Notes: generated by a model not told the origin, from the sequence alone. Counted from the first letter of the stretch, positions 19,227-28,911 are shown. The stretch: 64,000 nt of DNA from Celeribacter ethanolicus (GCF_001550095.1 NZ_LRUC01000049.1:43763-107762), one strand, 5' to 3'. Made by a program: numbers and translations.

Positions 19227-19784
19227 TCAGTCCGTGACCTTCACCGAGGTCATCACATCCGGCTGACCGATCACGGCACCGTTCGGACCGCTGCCCTTCT
19301 TGATCGCGTGAACGATTTCCATGCCGGAGGTCACCTTGCCCACCACCGTGTATTGACCGTTCAGATGCGGTGCGGGCGCGAACATGATGAAGAACTGCGC
19401 ATTGGCGGAGTTCGGGTTCTGGCTGCGCGCCATGCCGACGACACCCTCGTCAAAGGACAGATCGGAAAACTCGGCTTTGAGGTCCGGATATTTCGACCCG
19501 CCGCGTCCGGCCATCTGCATGGAGAACTCCGGCGCGCCCATCTTGCCGTATTGCACATCGCCGGTCTGCGCCATGAAGCCGTCGATCACGCGATGAAACA
19601 CGACATTGTCATAGGCACCTTCGGCGGCGAGCTTGGTGATCTGCTCGACATGATCCGGGGCCACATCCTCGAACAGGTCGATGTGAACCACGCCATTGGC
19701 CTCGCCCGCGACGGTGATGTCGAGCCCGGTGGCAAAGGCCGGACCCGCCGCCAGAGCGGCAATCAGGGTGAGAGATTTAAGCAT
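19227..19784 (-). CDS. Periplasmic cyclophilin-type peptidyl-prolyl isomerase
   Basis: A 185-residue PPIase with a signal peptide (cleavage after AFA). The cyclophilin core is present: VFHRVIDGFMAQTGDV with the catalytic Arg, FSDLSFDEGVVGMARSQNPNSANAQFFIMF and HLNGQYTVVGKV. It speeds folding of exported proteins. Its start overlaps the stop of the preceding cyclophilin gene by 8 bp, so the two form a coupled pair, one cytosolic and one periplasmic. Confidence 0.93.
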   Translation of the reverse strand: MLKSLTLIAALAAGPAFATGLDITVAGEANGVVHIDLFEDVAPDHVEQITKLAAEGAYDNVVFHRVIDGFMAQTGDVQYGKMGAPEFSMQMAGRGGSKYPDLKAEFSDLSFDEGVVGMARSQNPNSANAQFFIMFAPAPHLNGQYTVVGKVTSGMEIVHAIKKGSGPNGAVIGQPDVMTSVKVTD

Positions 19785-20283
19785 CGGCGGCCACCTTCAC
19801 GGAGATCATTGCATCCGGAACCATCGGCGGCTCGCCACGGGTGATCTTGTCGACAGCCTCCATGCCGGAGATCACGCGGCCATAGACCGTGTACTGGCGG
19901 TTGAGGAAGTGGTTGTCGTTGAAGTTGATGAAGAATTGCGAGTTGGCGGAGTTCGGGTTCTGCGCCCGCGCCGCCCCGATGGTGCCGCGATCGTGCGGAA
20001 TACCGGAGAACTCGGCCGGAAGGTCCGGCAGGTCGGAGCCGCCCGTGCCTGCGCGGCGCAGTTCGAACTTTTTGGTCTGGTTGCCGAATTTCACGTCACC
20101 GGTCTGCGCCATGAAACCGTCGATCACGCGGTGGAACACCACGCCGTCATAGGCACCGGCGCGCGCGAGTTCCTTCATCCGCTCGCAATGCTTGGGCGCG
20201 ATATCGGGCAGCAGCTCGATGACCACCTCGCCGCCGTCGAGCGTGATGATGATGGTGTTTTCGGGGTCCTTGATCTCGGCCAT
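19777..20283 (-). CDS. Cytosolic cyclophilin-type peptidyl-prolyl isomerase
   Basis: A 168-residue cyclophilin without a signal peptide, starting MAEIKDPENTII. Catalytic and substrate residues are in VFHRVIDGFMAQTGDVKFG, GTIGAARAQNPNSANSQFFINF and FLNRQYTVYGRV. A GGAGGC ribosome binding site supports this start over the upstream ATG at 20313. It is the first gene of the tandem PPIase pair and is divergent from pgk. Confidence 0.94.
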   Translation of the reverse strand: MAEIKDPENTIIITLDGGEVVIELLPDIAPKHCERMKELARAGAYDGVVFHRVIDGFMAQTGDVKFGNQTKKFELRRAGTGGSDLPDLPAEFSGIPHDRGTIGAARAQNPNSANSQFFINFNDNHFLNRQYTVYGRVISGMEAVDKITRGEPPMVPDAMISVKVAADA

Positions 20284-20316
20284 GAATGCCTCCTCCGGGT
20301 GGAAATGGGTCAAAAT

Positions 20317-20323
20317 TTAGCGC
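20317..20323. promoter_or_regulatory. TTAGCGC core between the PPIase pair and pgk
   Basis: The core TTAGCGC occurs in the divergent spacer, within TTTAGCGCAGTTTAG. It matches only the core of the motif seen before eno and the aldolase. Confidence 0.25.
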
Positions 20324-20465
20324 AGTTTAGTGTCTGGGCGCGTCAAGGGAAAGACCGATCTGCGCGATGTGCCCGCATGCGCCTCACGCGCGGTTGACGA
20401 AGCGGTGAGGAGCCGTCAAACAGGTGTCGACAGATGCCCAACCTTCTTAACAAGGACTTTTCGAC

Positions 20466-21653
20466 ATGGCTTGGAAAACCCTCGACGACATGGATCTCTC
20501 CGGCAAGGTGGTGCTGACGCGCGTCGACATCAACGTGCCCGTCAAGGACGGCAAGGTGACCGACGCCACCCGGATCGAGCGGATCAAACCCACCATCGAC
20601 GACATTCTCGACAAGGGCGGCAAACCGGTTCTGCTGGCGCATTTCGGACGCCCGAAAGGCGAGGTGATGCCGGAGATGAGCCTCGGTCTGATCAAGGATG
20701 CGGTCGCCGAGGTTCTGGGCGTACCGGTGAAATTCGCCACCGACTGCATCGGCGGCCCGGCCAAGGAGGCCGTTGCGGCGCTTGGCGAGGGCGAAGTGCT
20801 CCTTCTGGAAAACACCCGATTTCACAAGGGCGAGACCGACAATGACGGCCAGTTCGCCGCCTCCCTCGCGGCGCTTGGCGACGTCTATGTCAACGACGCC
20901 TTCTCCGCCGCGCACCGCGCGCATGGGTCGACCGAGGGCGTGGCGAAACTCCTGCCCTCCTGCGCCGGACGCCTGATGCAGGCGGAGCTTTCCGCACTCG
21001 AAAGCGCACTTTCCACGCCGGAGCGTCCGGTGGTCGCGGTCGTGGGCGGGGCGAAAGTCTCGACCAAGCTCGATCTGCTGGGCAATCTGGTGCGCAAGGT
21101 AGACTATCTGGTGATCGGCGGCGGCATGGCGAACACTTTCCTCGCCGCCGAGGGCGTCGACGTGGGCAAATCGCTCTGCGAACACGATCTGGCCGAAACC
21201 GCGCGCGAGATCACCAAGAAGGCCGGCGAAGCGGGCTGCGAGATTGTCCTGCCGGTCGATGTGGTCGTGGCACGCGAATTCAAGGCCGGGGCCGAAAACG
21301 AGACCGTGCCGGTCACCGAATGCCCGGCGGATGCGATGATTCTCGATGCCGGACCGAAATCGGTCGAGAAGATCGCCGAAATCCTTGAAGGCGCGAAGAC
21401 GCTGATCTGGAACGGCCCGCTCGGCGCCTTCGAGATCGAGCCCTTCGACATGGCGACCAATGCGGCGGCGCAAAAGGCCGCCGAGCTGTCGAAAGCCGGC
21501 AAGCTGGTGTCGGTCGCAGGCGGCGGCGACACGGTCGCGGCGCTCAACAAGGCGGGGGCCGCCGACGACTTCACCTATATCTCGACGGCGGGCGGCGCCT
21601 TCCTCGAGTGGATGGAAGGCAAGGAACTTCCTGGCGTCGTCGCCCTTGGATAA
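20466..21653 (+). CDS. pgk: Phosphoglycerate kinase
   Basis: Pgk transfers phosphate between 1,3-bisphosphoglycerate and ADP. The 395-residue protein shows the substrate-binding [11 protein letters not shown] near the N-terminus, [33 protein letters not shown], the ATP loop [10 protein letters not shown] and the C-terminal [14 protein letters not shown]. Two glycolytic genes, pgk and the aldolase, lie in tandem here, but a terminator separates them, so they are separate transcription units or attenuated. Confidence 0.98.
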   Translation: MAWKTLDDMDLSGKVVLTRVDINVPVKDGKVTDATRIERIKPTIDDILDKGGKPVLLAHFGRPKGEVMPEMSLGLIKDAVAEVLGVPVKFATDCIGGPAKEAVAALGEGEVLLLENTRFHKGETDNDGQFAASLAALGDVYVNDAFSAAHRAHGSTEGVAKLLPSCAGRLMQAELSALESALSTPERPVVAVVGGAKVSTKLDLLGNLVRKVDYLVIGGGMANTFLAAEGVDVGKSLCEHDLAETAREITKKAGEAGCEIVLPVDVVVAREFKAGAENETVPVTECPADAMILDAGPKSVEKIAEILEGAKTLIWNGPLGAFEIEPFDMATNAAAQKAAELSKAGKLVSVAGGGDTVAALNKAGAADDFTYISTAGGAFLEWMEGKELPGVVALG

Positions 21654-21658
21654 GTTTG

Positions 21659-21686
21659 AAAAGCCCGCCGCGCGCGGGCTTTTTCA
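21659..21686 (+). terminator. Terminator after pgk
   Basis: AAAGCCCGC-CGC-GCGGGCTTTTT gives a GC-rich stem followed by Ts. Confidence 0.9.
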
Positions 21687-21783
21687 TACCCTGATCCGGC
21701 GACATGGCGGCTATGCCAAAGAGGGTTGCGTCAGATCATGCCGAATGCCCGCAAAAGGGGCTAGCTTCCGGGCGGAATCGCCC

Positions 21784-21838
21784 GCTAGCGCCACCAAGGA
21801 AAGAAAAACGTGACAATTCCAAGGCGTTAGCGCCACCA
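21784..21838. promoter_or_regulatory. Two CceR-like sites upstream of the aldolase (candidate)
   Basis: TAGCGCCACCA occurs twice (starts 21786 and 21828), exactly 42 bp or four helical turns apart. With flanks, CGTTAGCGCCACCA matches 11 of 14 positions of the TGTTAGCGCTAACA pattern noted before eno. Confidence 0.45.
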
Positions 21839-21928
21839 CGATTGCGACCGAATGCCGGGCGGGTTAACCCGGTAAGGAACTCCAGAATTCCCGCACACGG
21901 GACAGATTTGAGCCAAAAGAGGAAACAC

Positions 21929-22822
21929 ATGTCCATTCAGGAAATGACCGCGAAAATCGGCGAAGGCCAGGGCTTCATCGCAGCACTCGACCAGTCGGGC
22001 GGGTCCACCCCGAAAGCGCTGAAACTCTACGGCATCGAGGAAAACGAATATTCCGGCGAAGAGCAGATGTTCGACCTGATCCACGAGATGCGCTCCCGCA
22101 TCATGACCTCCCCGGCCTTTACTGGCGAGAAGGTGATCGGTGCGATCCTGTTCGAAATGACCATGGACCGCATGGTCGAGGGCAAGCCGACCCCCTCCTA
22201 TCTCTGGGATGTGAAGGGCGTTGTGCCGTTCCTCAAAATCGACAAAGGTCTGGAAGCCGAAGAAAACGGCGTGCAGCTCATGAAACCGATGCCGGGTCTC
22301 GACGATCTTCTGGCCCGCGCGTTCAAACTCGGCGTGTTCGGCACCAAAGAGCGCTCCGTGATCAACGCCGCCAACCCGGAAGGCATCAAAGCCGTGGTGG
22401 ATCAGCAATTCGCTGTGGGCGATCAGGTTATCGCCGCTGGTCTGATGCCAATCCTCGAGCCGGAAGTGACCATCACGATTGCCGACAAGGCCGAGGCCGA
22501 AGCGATCCTGCGCGAAGAGATCCTCAAACATCTCGACGCCATGCCGGAAGACAAACAGGTGATGCTGAAACTCTCCCTGCCGACCGAGGCGAATTTCTAC
22601 AAACCGCTGGTCGACCACCCGCGCGTTCTGAAAGTCGTAGCGCTGTCCGGAGGCTATGCCCGTGACGAAGCCAACGAGATCCTGTCGAAAAACACCGGCA
22701 TGATCGCATCCTTCTCCCGCGCGCTGTCCGAAGGGCTGAACGCCAAACAGAGCGACGCGGAGTTCAACGACATGCTCGCCGCCGCCGTGGACGGTATCTA
22801 CAAGGCCTCCATCGCAGGCTGA
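21929..22822 (+). CDS. Class I fructose-bisphosphate aldolase
   Basis: A 297-residue Schiff-base aldolase that splits fructose-1,6-bisphosphate. It begins MSIQEMTAKIGEGQGFIAALDQSGGSTPKAL, described here by its hallmark GFIAALDQSGGSTP; the Schiff-base Lys lies in QVMLKLSLPTEA, and LMPILEPEVTI and ALSGGYAR are typical of this bacterial class I type. The start follows AAGAGG; the longer upstream frame covers the regulatory region. Closed by its own terminator. Confidence 0.94.
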   Translation: MSIQEMTAKIGEGQGFIAALDQSGGSTPKALKLYGIEENEYSGEEQMFDLIHEMRSRIMTSPAFTGEKVIGAILFEMTMDRMVEGKPTPSYLWDVKGVVPFLKIDKGLEAEENGVQLMKPMPGLDDLLARAFKLGVFGTKERSVINAANPEGIKAVVDQQFAVGDQVIAAGLMPILEPEVTITIADKAEAEAILREEILKHLDAMPEDKQVMLKLSLPTEANFYKPLVDHPRVLKVVALSGGYARDEANEILSKNTGMIASFSRALSEGLNAKQSDAEFNDMLAAAVDGIYKASIAG

Positions 22823-22859
22823 ACCGCCGCGCCCGGGATCACAGGCTAATCGGAAAATC

Positions 22860-22885
22860 AGGCGTCCCTCAGGGGGCGCCTTTTT
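22860..22885 (+). terminator. Terminator after the aldolase
   Basis: AGGCGTCCC-TCAG-GGGGCGCCT with a G-T pair, followed by TTTTTCG. Confidence 0.82.
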
Positions 22886-23055
22886 CGTTTCAGCATTTTT
22901 TTGCAGATGATTCGTTTTTGGGATTCACAGAGAGAATCGCCTGTGTCATAAACAGGTTACGGAGGCGATCCGCCAAAGAGAAAGCCCCGTGAGGCAGAGC
23001 AGGTGACTTACCCATCGTGGTCAGGCACCTTTCATACAAAGGTAAGAAGCCTATC

Positions 23056-23358
23056 ATGGCTCATCCGCGCAAACGCCCGTCGCTGACTGTGCTGTTGTAC
23101 AGTGGCGTCATGGTCACCCTCGGTGGCTATTTCACCTTTGCCGCCGTGCAGGGGGAATACGGGCTGTTTCGCCGTTTGCAGATCGAGGCAGAATTGTCTC
23201 AACTGCAAACGGTGAGCGGCAAGCTCGACGATGAGCTTGCGGTGATGCGCAACAAGACCCTGCGCATGTCTGACACCTACCTCGATCTCGATTTGCTGGA
23301 CGAACAGGCGCGCGACATCCTCGGGTATCTGCGCACCGACGAGATCGTCATTCGCTGA
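23056..23358 (+). CDS. FtsB/DivIC-type septum formation initiator
   Basis: A 100-residue bitopic protein: a basic N-terminus (AHPRKRPS), one membrane helix (LTVLLYSGVMVTLGGYFTFAA) and a heptad-like coiled coil (LQIEAELSQLQTVSGKLDDELAVMRNKTLRM), then DLDLLDEQARDILGYLR. This matches the FtsB/DivIC family that bridges FtsL and FtsQ in the divisome. In Rhodobacterales such a gene commonly precedes the PDH genes. A downstream start at MAHPRK is chosen over 23017. Confidence 0.85.
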   Translation: MAHPRKRPSLTVLLYSGVMVTLGGYFTFAAVQGEYGLFRRLQIEAELSQLQTVSGKLDDELAVMRNKTLRMSDTYLDLDLLDEQARDILGYLRTDEIVIR

Positions 23359-23383
23359 CATCCCCTGCCCCGAAAGGCAAAAG

Positions 23384-24004
23384 ATGACACAGAGAGACAG
23401 AGAATTTGCCCTCCTCCTCACCCGCCGCCGCATGATCCTCGGCGGGGCTGGCCTGTTGACACTGTCCGCCTGTGGCGGCGGCTACGGCGGCGCACCTGCA
23501 AACCCGGAAGACGCCTGTGCGATCTTCCGCGAGCGCCCCCATTACCAAAGGGCGCTTGAGGCCTCAGAACGCAAATGGGGTGTGCCGGTGCATGTGCAAA
23601 TGGCGCTGATCTATCAGGAATCCACCTTCCGCGCGACCGCCCGCCCGCCGAAACGCTATGTGCTGTTCATCATCCCGAAAGGCCGGGCCAGCTCGGCGCG
23701 GGGCTATGCTCAGGCGCTCGACGGCACATGGGACGATTACCGCAACGGCCCGGGCCGCGCCGGTGCCAGCCGCAGCAACATCCGCGACGCCACCGATTTC
23801 ATCGGCTGGTATGTCTCGACCAACAACGCCGCCTTGGGGATCGCCAACACCGACGCCCGCAACAGCTATCTGGCCTATCACGAAGGCCGCACCGGCTACG
23901 CCCGCGGCTCGCACAACGGCAAGACATGGCTTTTGAACACGGCGGATGGCGTGGCTGCACGAGCGGCGCGGTATGAGGCGCAGTTGGGGTATTGTCGCGG
24001 GTGA
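23384..24004 (+). CDS. Lytic transglycosylase-like lipoprotein
   Basis: A 206-residue protein with a twin-arginine-like and hydrophobic N-terminus (RRRMILGGAGLLTL) and lipobox LSAC (Cys29). The SLT-like catalytic region is VPVHVQMALIYQESTFRATA, with the Glu of QES as the expected acid. The middle (RGYAQALDGTWDDY, then ATDFIGWYVSTNN) resembles a small family of transglycosylase SLT domain lipoproteins in Rhodobacterales. It would cleave the glycan strand of peptidoglycan in the periplasm. It lies 25 bp after the FtsB-like gene and may share its transcript. Confidence 0.82.
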   Translation: MTQRDREFALLLTRRRMILGGAGLLTLSACGGGYGGAPANPEDACAIFRERPHYQRALEASERKWGVPVHVQMALIYQESTFRATARPPKRYVLFIIPKGRASSARGYAQALDGTWDDYRNGPGRAGASRSNIRDATDFIGWYVSTNNAALGIANTDARNSYLAYHEGRTGYARGSHNGKTWLLNTADGVAARAARYEAQLGYCRG

Positions 24005-24049
24005 GACACTCTAATTAAGAACGTGTACAACGATTACAACTGCGCCCTC

Positions 24050-24856
24050 TCAATCCTCAAAATAGCGTCCATCAATCGCTTTTGCATATCGAAGAAAAGC
24101 AGCCACGCTATCAAAAATGAAGCGAGCCTCTTCCAGCTCTACGAGTTCTGGATTGTCATGAGCAAGAGAGCGATCATTGCGAACTGGGCTCATCGCATCA
24201 AAAATGCTAATTGAGCTTTTAATAATCCTCTCGGACAAAGGTGTAATATCTCGCTGCCTCTGCAGAAGCTTTACATATTTTCCGACACGTGAATGAAGCG
24301 GATCGTCTCTTCCACACTCTCCCCCTCCGTGCTTCTTCACCAAAGACGCGAAGCGTTTCATACAATATGTATGCAGACGATCAATTCCAGCTTGAGGCTT
24401 ATTTGCATCCAAGTCGCGTCGAATAGAAGCAACTAGCTCTTCAAGAGTTTCATTCGGCTCAAATGCCTCGATTGCCGACGTATCGATTGCATCAGTACGC
24501 CCTTCAATACGCGCAACGGTGGAAAAGAAAAGCTCTCGTGCCCTCTCCTCATCCGGCAACGGGGTCACATATGGCAGACCTTCCCTATACTCCCACATCT
24601 CACGCAAAAGCTTTGCAACAAGACTGGGACTAGCTCGCTCAATGAAAGACCGAAGGCGCTTAGCTTTAGAAGTTCCCCTCCCATTGAAAAAACTCGTTTG
24701 CTCTTGAGGGTCAATACCAAGTGTCTCGTAGAAAAAATCGTTAAATGTTCTATCTGAGAAGTCGAGCACATACCCTCCTCCCATACCTAAGACGAGCTCA
24801 AGATTGTCGCGCTCATTTCTTGAAATCATTTTTTCATATGCATTTCGCCCAATCAT
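24050..24856 (-). CDS. Abortive-infection family protein with C-terminal HEPN-like motif
   Basis: A 268-residue soluble protein. The N-terminal part reads YVLDFSDRTFNDFFYETLGID, then GRGTSKAKRLRSFIE, a pattern I associate with abortive-infection family proteins. The C-terminal helical region carries RNDRSLAH (Arg226 to His233), fitting the R-N-x(4-6)-H ribonuclease motif of HEPN/Abi_C domains, followed by EEARFIFDSVAAFLRY. The DNA is visibly AT-richer than both flanks, with codons such as AAA, ATA and TCA that are rare around it. It lies between a core transglycosylase gene and the PDH operon, opposite in strand, which suggests a single-gene insertion. A phage-defence role is inference. Confidence 0.72.
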   Translation of the reverse strand: MIGRNAYEKMISRNERDNLELVLGMGGGYVLDFSDRTFNDFFYETLGIDPQEQTSFFNGRGTSKAKRLRSFIERASPSLVAKLLREMWEYREGLPYVTPLPDEERARELFFSTVARIEGRTDAIDTSAIEAFEPNETLEELVASIRRDLDANKPQAGIDRLHTYCMKRFASLVKKHGGGECGRDDPLHSRVGKYVKLLQRQRDITPLSERIIKSSISIFDAMSPVRNDRSLAHDNPELVELEEARFIFDSVAAFLRYAKAIDGRYFED

Positions 24857-25010
24857 TCTGAACGTCTCCTATCCATCTCAGATATATTTACGCCCCTTCC
24901 CCCCTCGGGAAACAAGGCATCATAACAACTCGCCATTCCCTAAACGCATAGCTGCCTCCCACGGCGCATAACAGAAAATTCGTGCATTCAAGCCCCGCCT
25001 CCTTTATCGT

Positions 25011-25030
25011 ATAGTTTAACACTAAACTAT
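25011..25030. promoter_or_regulatory. Palindromic operator upstream of pdhA
   Basis: ATAGTTTA-ACAC-TAAACTAT is a perfect 8+8 inverted repeat 28 bp before the pdhA start and 10 bp before its GGAGGAGGAGG ribosome binding site. It would cover the promoter or early transcript. No known regulator is assigned. Confidence 0.65.
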
Positions 25031-25058
25031 CAGCCGTGATCTTGGAGGAGGAGGCCTG

Positions 25059-26084
25059 ATGGCACCCCGTAAAACAGCATCCAAACCGGCGAGCACGGCC
25101 AATGTGTCGAAAGACGAGCTGCTCGCCTATTATAAAGACATGCTTCTTATCCGTCGTTTCGAGGAAAAGGCCGGCCAGCTTTACGGCATGGGCCTCATCG
25201 GCGGGTTCTGCCACCTTTATATCGGTCAGGAAGCCGTCGTGGTCGGGCTTGAAGCCGCCGCGAAAGAGGGCGACAAGCGCGTGACCTCCTATCGCGACCA
25301 CGGCCATATGCTCGCTTGCGGCATGGACCCGAACGGCGTGATGGCCGAGCTAACGGGGCGCGAGGGCGGCTATTCCAAGGGCAAGGGCGGCTCGATGCAC
25401 ATGTTCTCGAAAGAGAAGCATTTCTACGGCGGCCACGGCATCGTCGGCGCTCAGGTTCCGATTGGCGCAGGACTTGCCTTCTCCGACAAGTACAAAGGCA
25501 ATGACAACGTCACCTTCGCCTATTTCGGCGATGGCGCGGCCAACCAGGGCCAGGTCGCCGAGACCTACAACATGGCGGAAATCTGGGACCTTCCGGTCAT
25601 TTTCGTCATTGAAAACAACCAATACGCCATGGGCACCTCGACCCAGCGTTCGACGAAATCCCCGTCTTACTGGGAACGCGGCGCGGCCTACGGGATCGAA
25701 GGCGAGGAAGTCGACGGCATGGACGTTCTGGCCGTGAAAGAGGCCGGTGAGCGCGCCGTCGCGCATTGCCGCGCGGGCAAAGGGCCGTACATTCTTGAGG
25801 TCAAAACCTATCGCTACCGCGGTCACTCCATGTCCGACCCGGCGAAATACCGGACCCGCGAGGAAGTGCAGAAAATGCGCGAGGAACGCGATCCGATCGA
25901 AGCCGTGCGGTCTATTCTTCTGACCGGCGGCCATGCGTCTGAGGAAGACCTCAAGGCCATCGACAAGGACATCAAGGCCGTGGTCAACGAATCTGCGGAA
26001 TTCGCGAAAACCAGCCCGGAACCGGCGCTCGAAGAGCTTTGGACCGACATTTACGCGGATGAAATTCCGCCGCACAGCGCCTGA
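25059..26084 (+). CDS. pdhA: Pyruvate dehydrogenase E1 component, alpha subunit
   Basis: With PdhB this subunit decarboxylates pyruvate on thiamine diphosphate. The 341-residue protein has the TPP-Mg motif from GDGAANQGQV to VIENNQYAMGT, the GGYSKGKGGSMHMF segment, and the phosphorylation-type loop YRYRGHSMSDPAKYR. It is preceded by an unusually strong GGAGGAGGAGG. It is the first gene of pdhA-pdhB-pdhC, with 18 and 12 bp spacers. No E3 gene follows. Confidence 0.98.
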   Translation: MAPRKTASKPASTANVSKDELLAYYKDMLLIRRFEEKAGQLYGMGLIGGFCHLYIGQEAVVVGLEAAAKEGDKRVTSYRDHGHMLACGMDPNGVMAELTGREGGYSKGKGGSMHMFSKEKHFYGGHGIVGAQVPIGAGLAFSDKYKGNDNVTFAYFGDGAANQGQVAETYNMAEIWDLPVIFVIENNQYAMGTSTQRSTKSPSYWERGAAYGIEGEEVDGMDVLAVKEAGERAVAHCRAGKGPYILEVKTYRYRGHSMSDPAKYRTREEVQKMREERDPIEAVRSILLTGGHASEEDLKAIDKDIKAVVNESAEFAKTSPEPALEELWTDIYADEIPPHSA

Positions 26085-26102
26085 TCCGGAGGAGATACGA
26101 CA

Positions 26103-27470
26103 ATGGCAACCGAACTTCTGATGCCCGCCCTCTCTCCGACCATGGAAGAAGGCACGCTCGCGAAATGGCTCGTCAAGGAAGGCGACACCGTCTCCGCCGG
26201 CGACATCATCGCAGAAATTGAAACCGACAAGGCCACGATGGAATTCGAGGCAGTCGACGAGGGCATCGTCGGCAAGATTCTTGTGGCCGAAGGCACCGAA
26301 GGTGTGAAGGTCAATGAGGTGATCGCGATCCTCGTGGAAGAGGGCGAAAGCGCCGACGATGTGGCGGCCCCTGCCCCGGCCGCCGCGGCTCCTGCGGCCG
26401 CAGAGGCGCCGGCAAGCACCCCGGCGAAAGCCGCAGCGCCCGTCGCAGTCGTCTCCAAAGCCTCCCCGGATTTCCCGGAAGGCACGAAGATGAAGACCCA
26501 GACCGTGCGCGAAGCGCTGCGCGACGCCATGTCCGAAGAGATGCGCCGGGATGAAAACGTCTTCCTCATGGGGGAAGAGGTTGCCGAGTATCAGGGGGCG
26601 TACAAGATTTCCCAAGGTATGCTGGACGAATTCGGCTCGAAACGCGTGATCGACACGCCGATCACCGAGCACGGCTTTGCGGGCATCGCCACCGGTGCGG
26701 CCTTTGGCGGGCTGAAACCGATTGTCGAATTCATGACCTTCAACTTCGCGATGCAGGCCATCGACCACCTGATCAACTCCGCCGCCAAGACGCTTTACAT
26801 GTCCGGCGGTCAGATGGGCGCACCGATGGTGTTCCGAGGTCCGAACGGGGCCGCCGCTCGCGTGGGCGCGCAGCACTCGCAGGATTACGCCGCTTGGTAT
26901 GCGCAAATTCCGGGCCTGAAAGTCGTGATGCCCTACTCGGCAGCCGACTACAAAGGCCTGATGAAAACCGCGATCCGCGATCCGAACCCGGTGATCTTCC
27001 TTGAGAACGAAATTCTCTACGGCAAATCCTTCGAGGTGCCGGATCTTGAAGATTTCACCATTCCCTTCGGCAAGGCCCGCATTTGGCGTGAAGGCACGGA
27101 TGTGACCATCGTCTCCTTCGGGATCGGCATGACCTACGCTTTGGAGGCCGCCGACAAGCTGGCCGAAGAGGGCATTTCCGCCGAGGTCATCGACCTGCGC
27201 ACCCTGCGCCCTATCGACTATGACACCGTGCTGGCCTCCGTGATGAAGACCAACCGCTGTGTGACCGTCGAAGAAGGCTGGCCGGTCGGCTCCATCGGCA
27301 ACCACATCTCCGCCACGATCATGCAGCGTGCCTTCGATTATCTCGACGCGCCGGTGATCAACTGCGCCGGTAAAGATGTGCCGATGCCCTACGCTGCCAA
27401 CCTCGAAAAACTCGCGCTTGTGACCACCGACGACGTCGTGGCTGCCTGCAAAGAAGTCACCTACCGCTAA
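26103..27470 (+). CDS. pdhB: Pyruvate dehydrogenase E1 beta with N-terminal lipoyl domain
   Basis: A 455-residue fusion. Residues 1-80 are a lipoyl domain whose modified Lys is in [11 protein letters not shown]; an Ala/Pro-rich linker follows to about residue 120, and the transketolase-like E1 beta part runs from [18 protein letters not shown] to the end, with [14 protein letters not shown] and [16 protein letters not shown]. The lipoylated E1 beta is characteristic of alphaproteobacteria. Its lipoyl domain is almost the same as that of the next gene. Confidence 0.97.
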   Translation: MATELLMPALSPTMEEGTLAKWLVKEGDTVSAGDIIAEIETDKATMEFEAVDEGIVGKILVAEGTEGVKVNEVIAILVEEGESADDVAAPAPAAAAPAAAEAPASTPAKAAAPVAVVSKASPDFPEGTKMKTQTVREALRDAMSEEMRRDENVFLMGEEVAEYQGAYKISQGMLDEFGSKRVIDTPITEHGFAGIATGAAFGGLKPIVEFMTFNFAMQAIDHLINSAAKTLYMSGGQMGAPMVFRGPNGAAARVGAQHSQDYAAWYAQIPGLKVVMPYSAADYKGLMKTAIRDPNPVIFLENEILYGKSFEVPDLEDFTIPFGKARIWREGTDVTIVSFGIGMTYALEAADKLAEEGISAEVIDLRTLRPIDYDTVLASVMKTNRCVTVEEGWPVGSIGNHISATIMQRAFDYLDAPVINCAGKDVPMPYAANLEKLALVTTDDVVAACKEVTYR

Positions 27471-27482
27471 GGAGAACCCGTT

Positions 27483-28790
27483 ATGGCTATTGAACTTTTG
27501 ATGCCCGCGCTGTCTCCGACGATGGAGGAAGGCACGCTGGCGAAATGGCTCGTGAAGGAGGGGGATACCATCTCCTCCGGCGACGTGATCGCAGAGATCG
27601 AGACCGACAAGGCGACGATGGAATTCGAAGCCGTGGACGAAGGCGTCATGGGGAAAATCCTCGTGGCGGAAGGCACTGAGGGCGTGAAAGTGAACGCCCC
27701 CATCGCCCTGCTTTTGGAAGAGGGCGAAGACGCCTCTGCCGCTGAGACTGTCGGCTCCTCTGCGCCCGCTCCGGCGGCGGAAGAAGCCACGAAAGCCGAA
27801 GCGGCGGCTCCGGCTCCGTCCGCTGCTGCGGCCCCTGCCCCGGCAGCGCCCAAAGCGGCCTCTGGCGAGCGCATCTTTGCCTCGCCGCTGGCGCGTCGTA
27901 TCGCGGCTCAGAAAGGTCTCGATCTGTCTGCGATTGCGGGTTCCGGTCCGAAAGGCCGTATCGTGAAAGCGGATGTGGAGAATGCCACAGCCGCGCCGAA
28001 AGCCGAAGCTCCGAAAGCCGCGGCGCCTGCCCCGGCTGCTGCAGCGGCGGCATCCGCTGGTCCCTCTGCGGATATGATCGCGAAGATGTACGAAGGTCGC
28101 GCGTACGAGGAAATCAAACTCGACGGCATGCGCAAAACCATCGCCGCGCGTCTCACGGAAGCCAAGCAGACCATCCCGCATTTCTACCTGCGCCGCGACA
28201 TTCAGCTCGATGCGCTGATGAAATTCCGGGGCGAGCTGAACAAGCAGCTCGAAGGCAAGGGCGTGAAGCTTTCGGTCAATGATTTCATCATCAAGGCGGT
28301 GGCGAATGCGCTGCAAGAAGTGCCGACCGCCAATGCTGTTTGGGCCGGTGACCGGGTGTTGCAGATGAAAGCCTCTGACGTGGCTGTCGCTGTGGCGGTC
28401 GAAGGCGGGCTGTTTACGCCGGTATTGAAAGACGCCGACATGAAATCGCTCTCGGCCTTGTCGAAAGAGATGAAAGATCTGGCCACCCGTGCGCGCGACC
28501 GCAAACTTGCGCCGCAGGAGTATCAGGGCGGGTCCTTCGCGATCTCGAACCTCGGCATGTTCGGCATCGACAATTTCGACGCCATCGTGAACCCGCCGCA
28601 TGCCGGTATTCTGGCCGTCGGCTCCGGGGTGAAGAAACCGGTGGTCGGCGCGGATGGCGAGATCAAGGTTGCGACCGTGATGTCTGTCACCATGTCGGTG
28701 GACCACCGCGTGATCGACGGGGCTTTGGGCGCGGAGCTTTTGAAAGCCATCGTCGAGAACCTGGAAAATCCGGTGGCGATGCTGGCGTAA
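27483..28790 (+). CDS. pdhC: Dihydrolipoamide acetyltransferase (PDH E2)
   Basis: The E2 core transfers acetyl from lipoamide to CoA. The 435-residue protein has one N-terminal lipoyl domain ([11 protein letters not shown]), an Ala/Pro/Glu linker, the peripheral subunit-binding domain ([20 protein letters not shown] to [11 protein letters not shown]), a second Ala-rich linker, and the catalytic domain ending with [15 protein letters not shown], the His-Asp active site. The operon ends with a terminator directly after this gene. Confidence 0.98.
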   Translation: MAIELLMPALSPTMEEGTLAKWLVKEGDTISSGDVIAEIETDKATMEFEAVDEGVMGKILVAEGTEGVKVNAPIALLLEEGEDASAAETVGSSAPAPAAEEATKAEAAAPAPSAAAAPAPAAPKAASGERIFASPLARRIAAQKGLDLSAIAGSGPKGRIVKADVENATAAPKAEAPKAAAPAPAAAAAASAGPSADMIAKMYEGRAYEEIKLDGMRKTIAARLTEAKQTIPHFYLRRDIQLDALMKFRGELNKQLEGKGVKLSVNDFIIKAVANALQEVPTANAVWAGDRVLQMKASDVAVAVAVEGGLFTPVLKDADMKSLSALSKEMKDLATRARDRKLAPQEYQGGSFAISNLGMFGIDNFDAIVNPPHAGILAVGSGVKKPVVGADGEIKVATVMSVTMSVDHRVIDGALGAELLKAIVENLENPVAMLA

Positions 28791-28811
28791 ATCGTACCAC
28801 AACGTAAATCG

Positions 28812-28844
28812 CAAAAAAGCCCCGCCAAAGCGGGGCTTTTTTAT
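28812..28844 (+). terminator. Terminator of the PDH operon
   Basis: AAAAAAGCCCCGC-CAAA-GCGGGGCTTTTTT is a perfect stem with a four-base loop and T run. Confidence 0.93.
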
Positions 28845-28911
28845 TGTTTCCACATTAACATTGGATAACATCGGGAAATAATAAACATCATCCTTTTCAA
28901 AGGTTTCTGGT

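Noticed and set aside
25350..28871. A 1173-codon minus-strand open frame opposite the PDH genes
   Set aside because: It is the antisense shadow of three unmistakable PDH genes; the His/Arg-rich composition is typical of GC-rich mirror frames.
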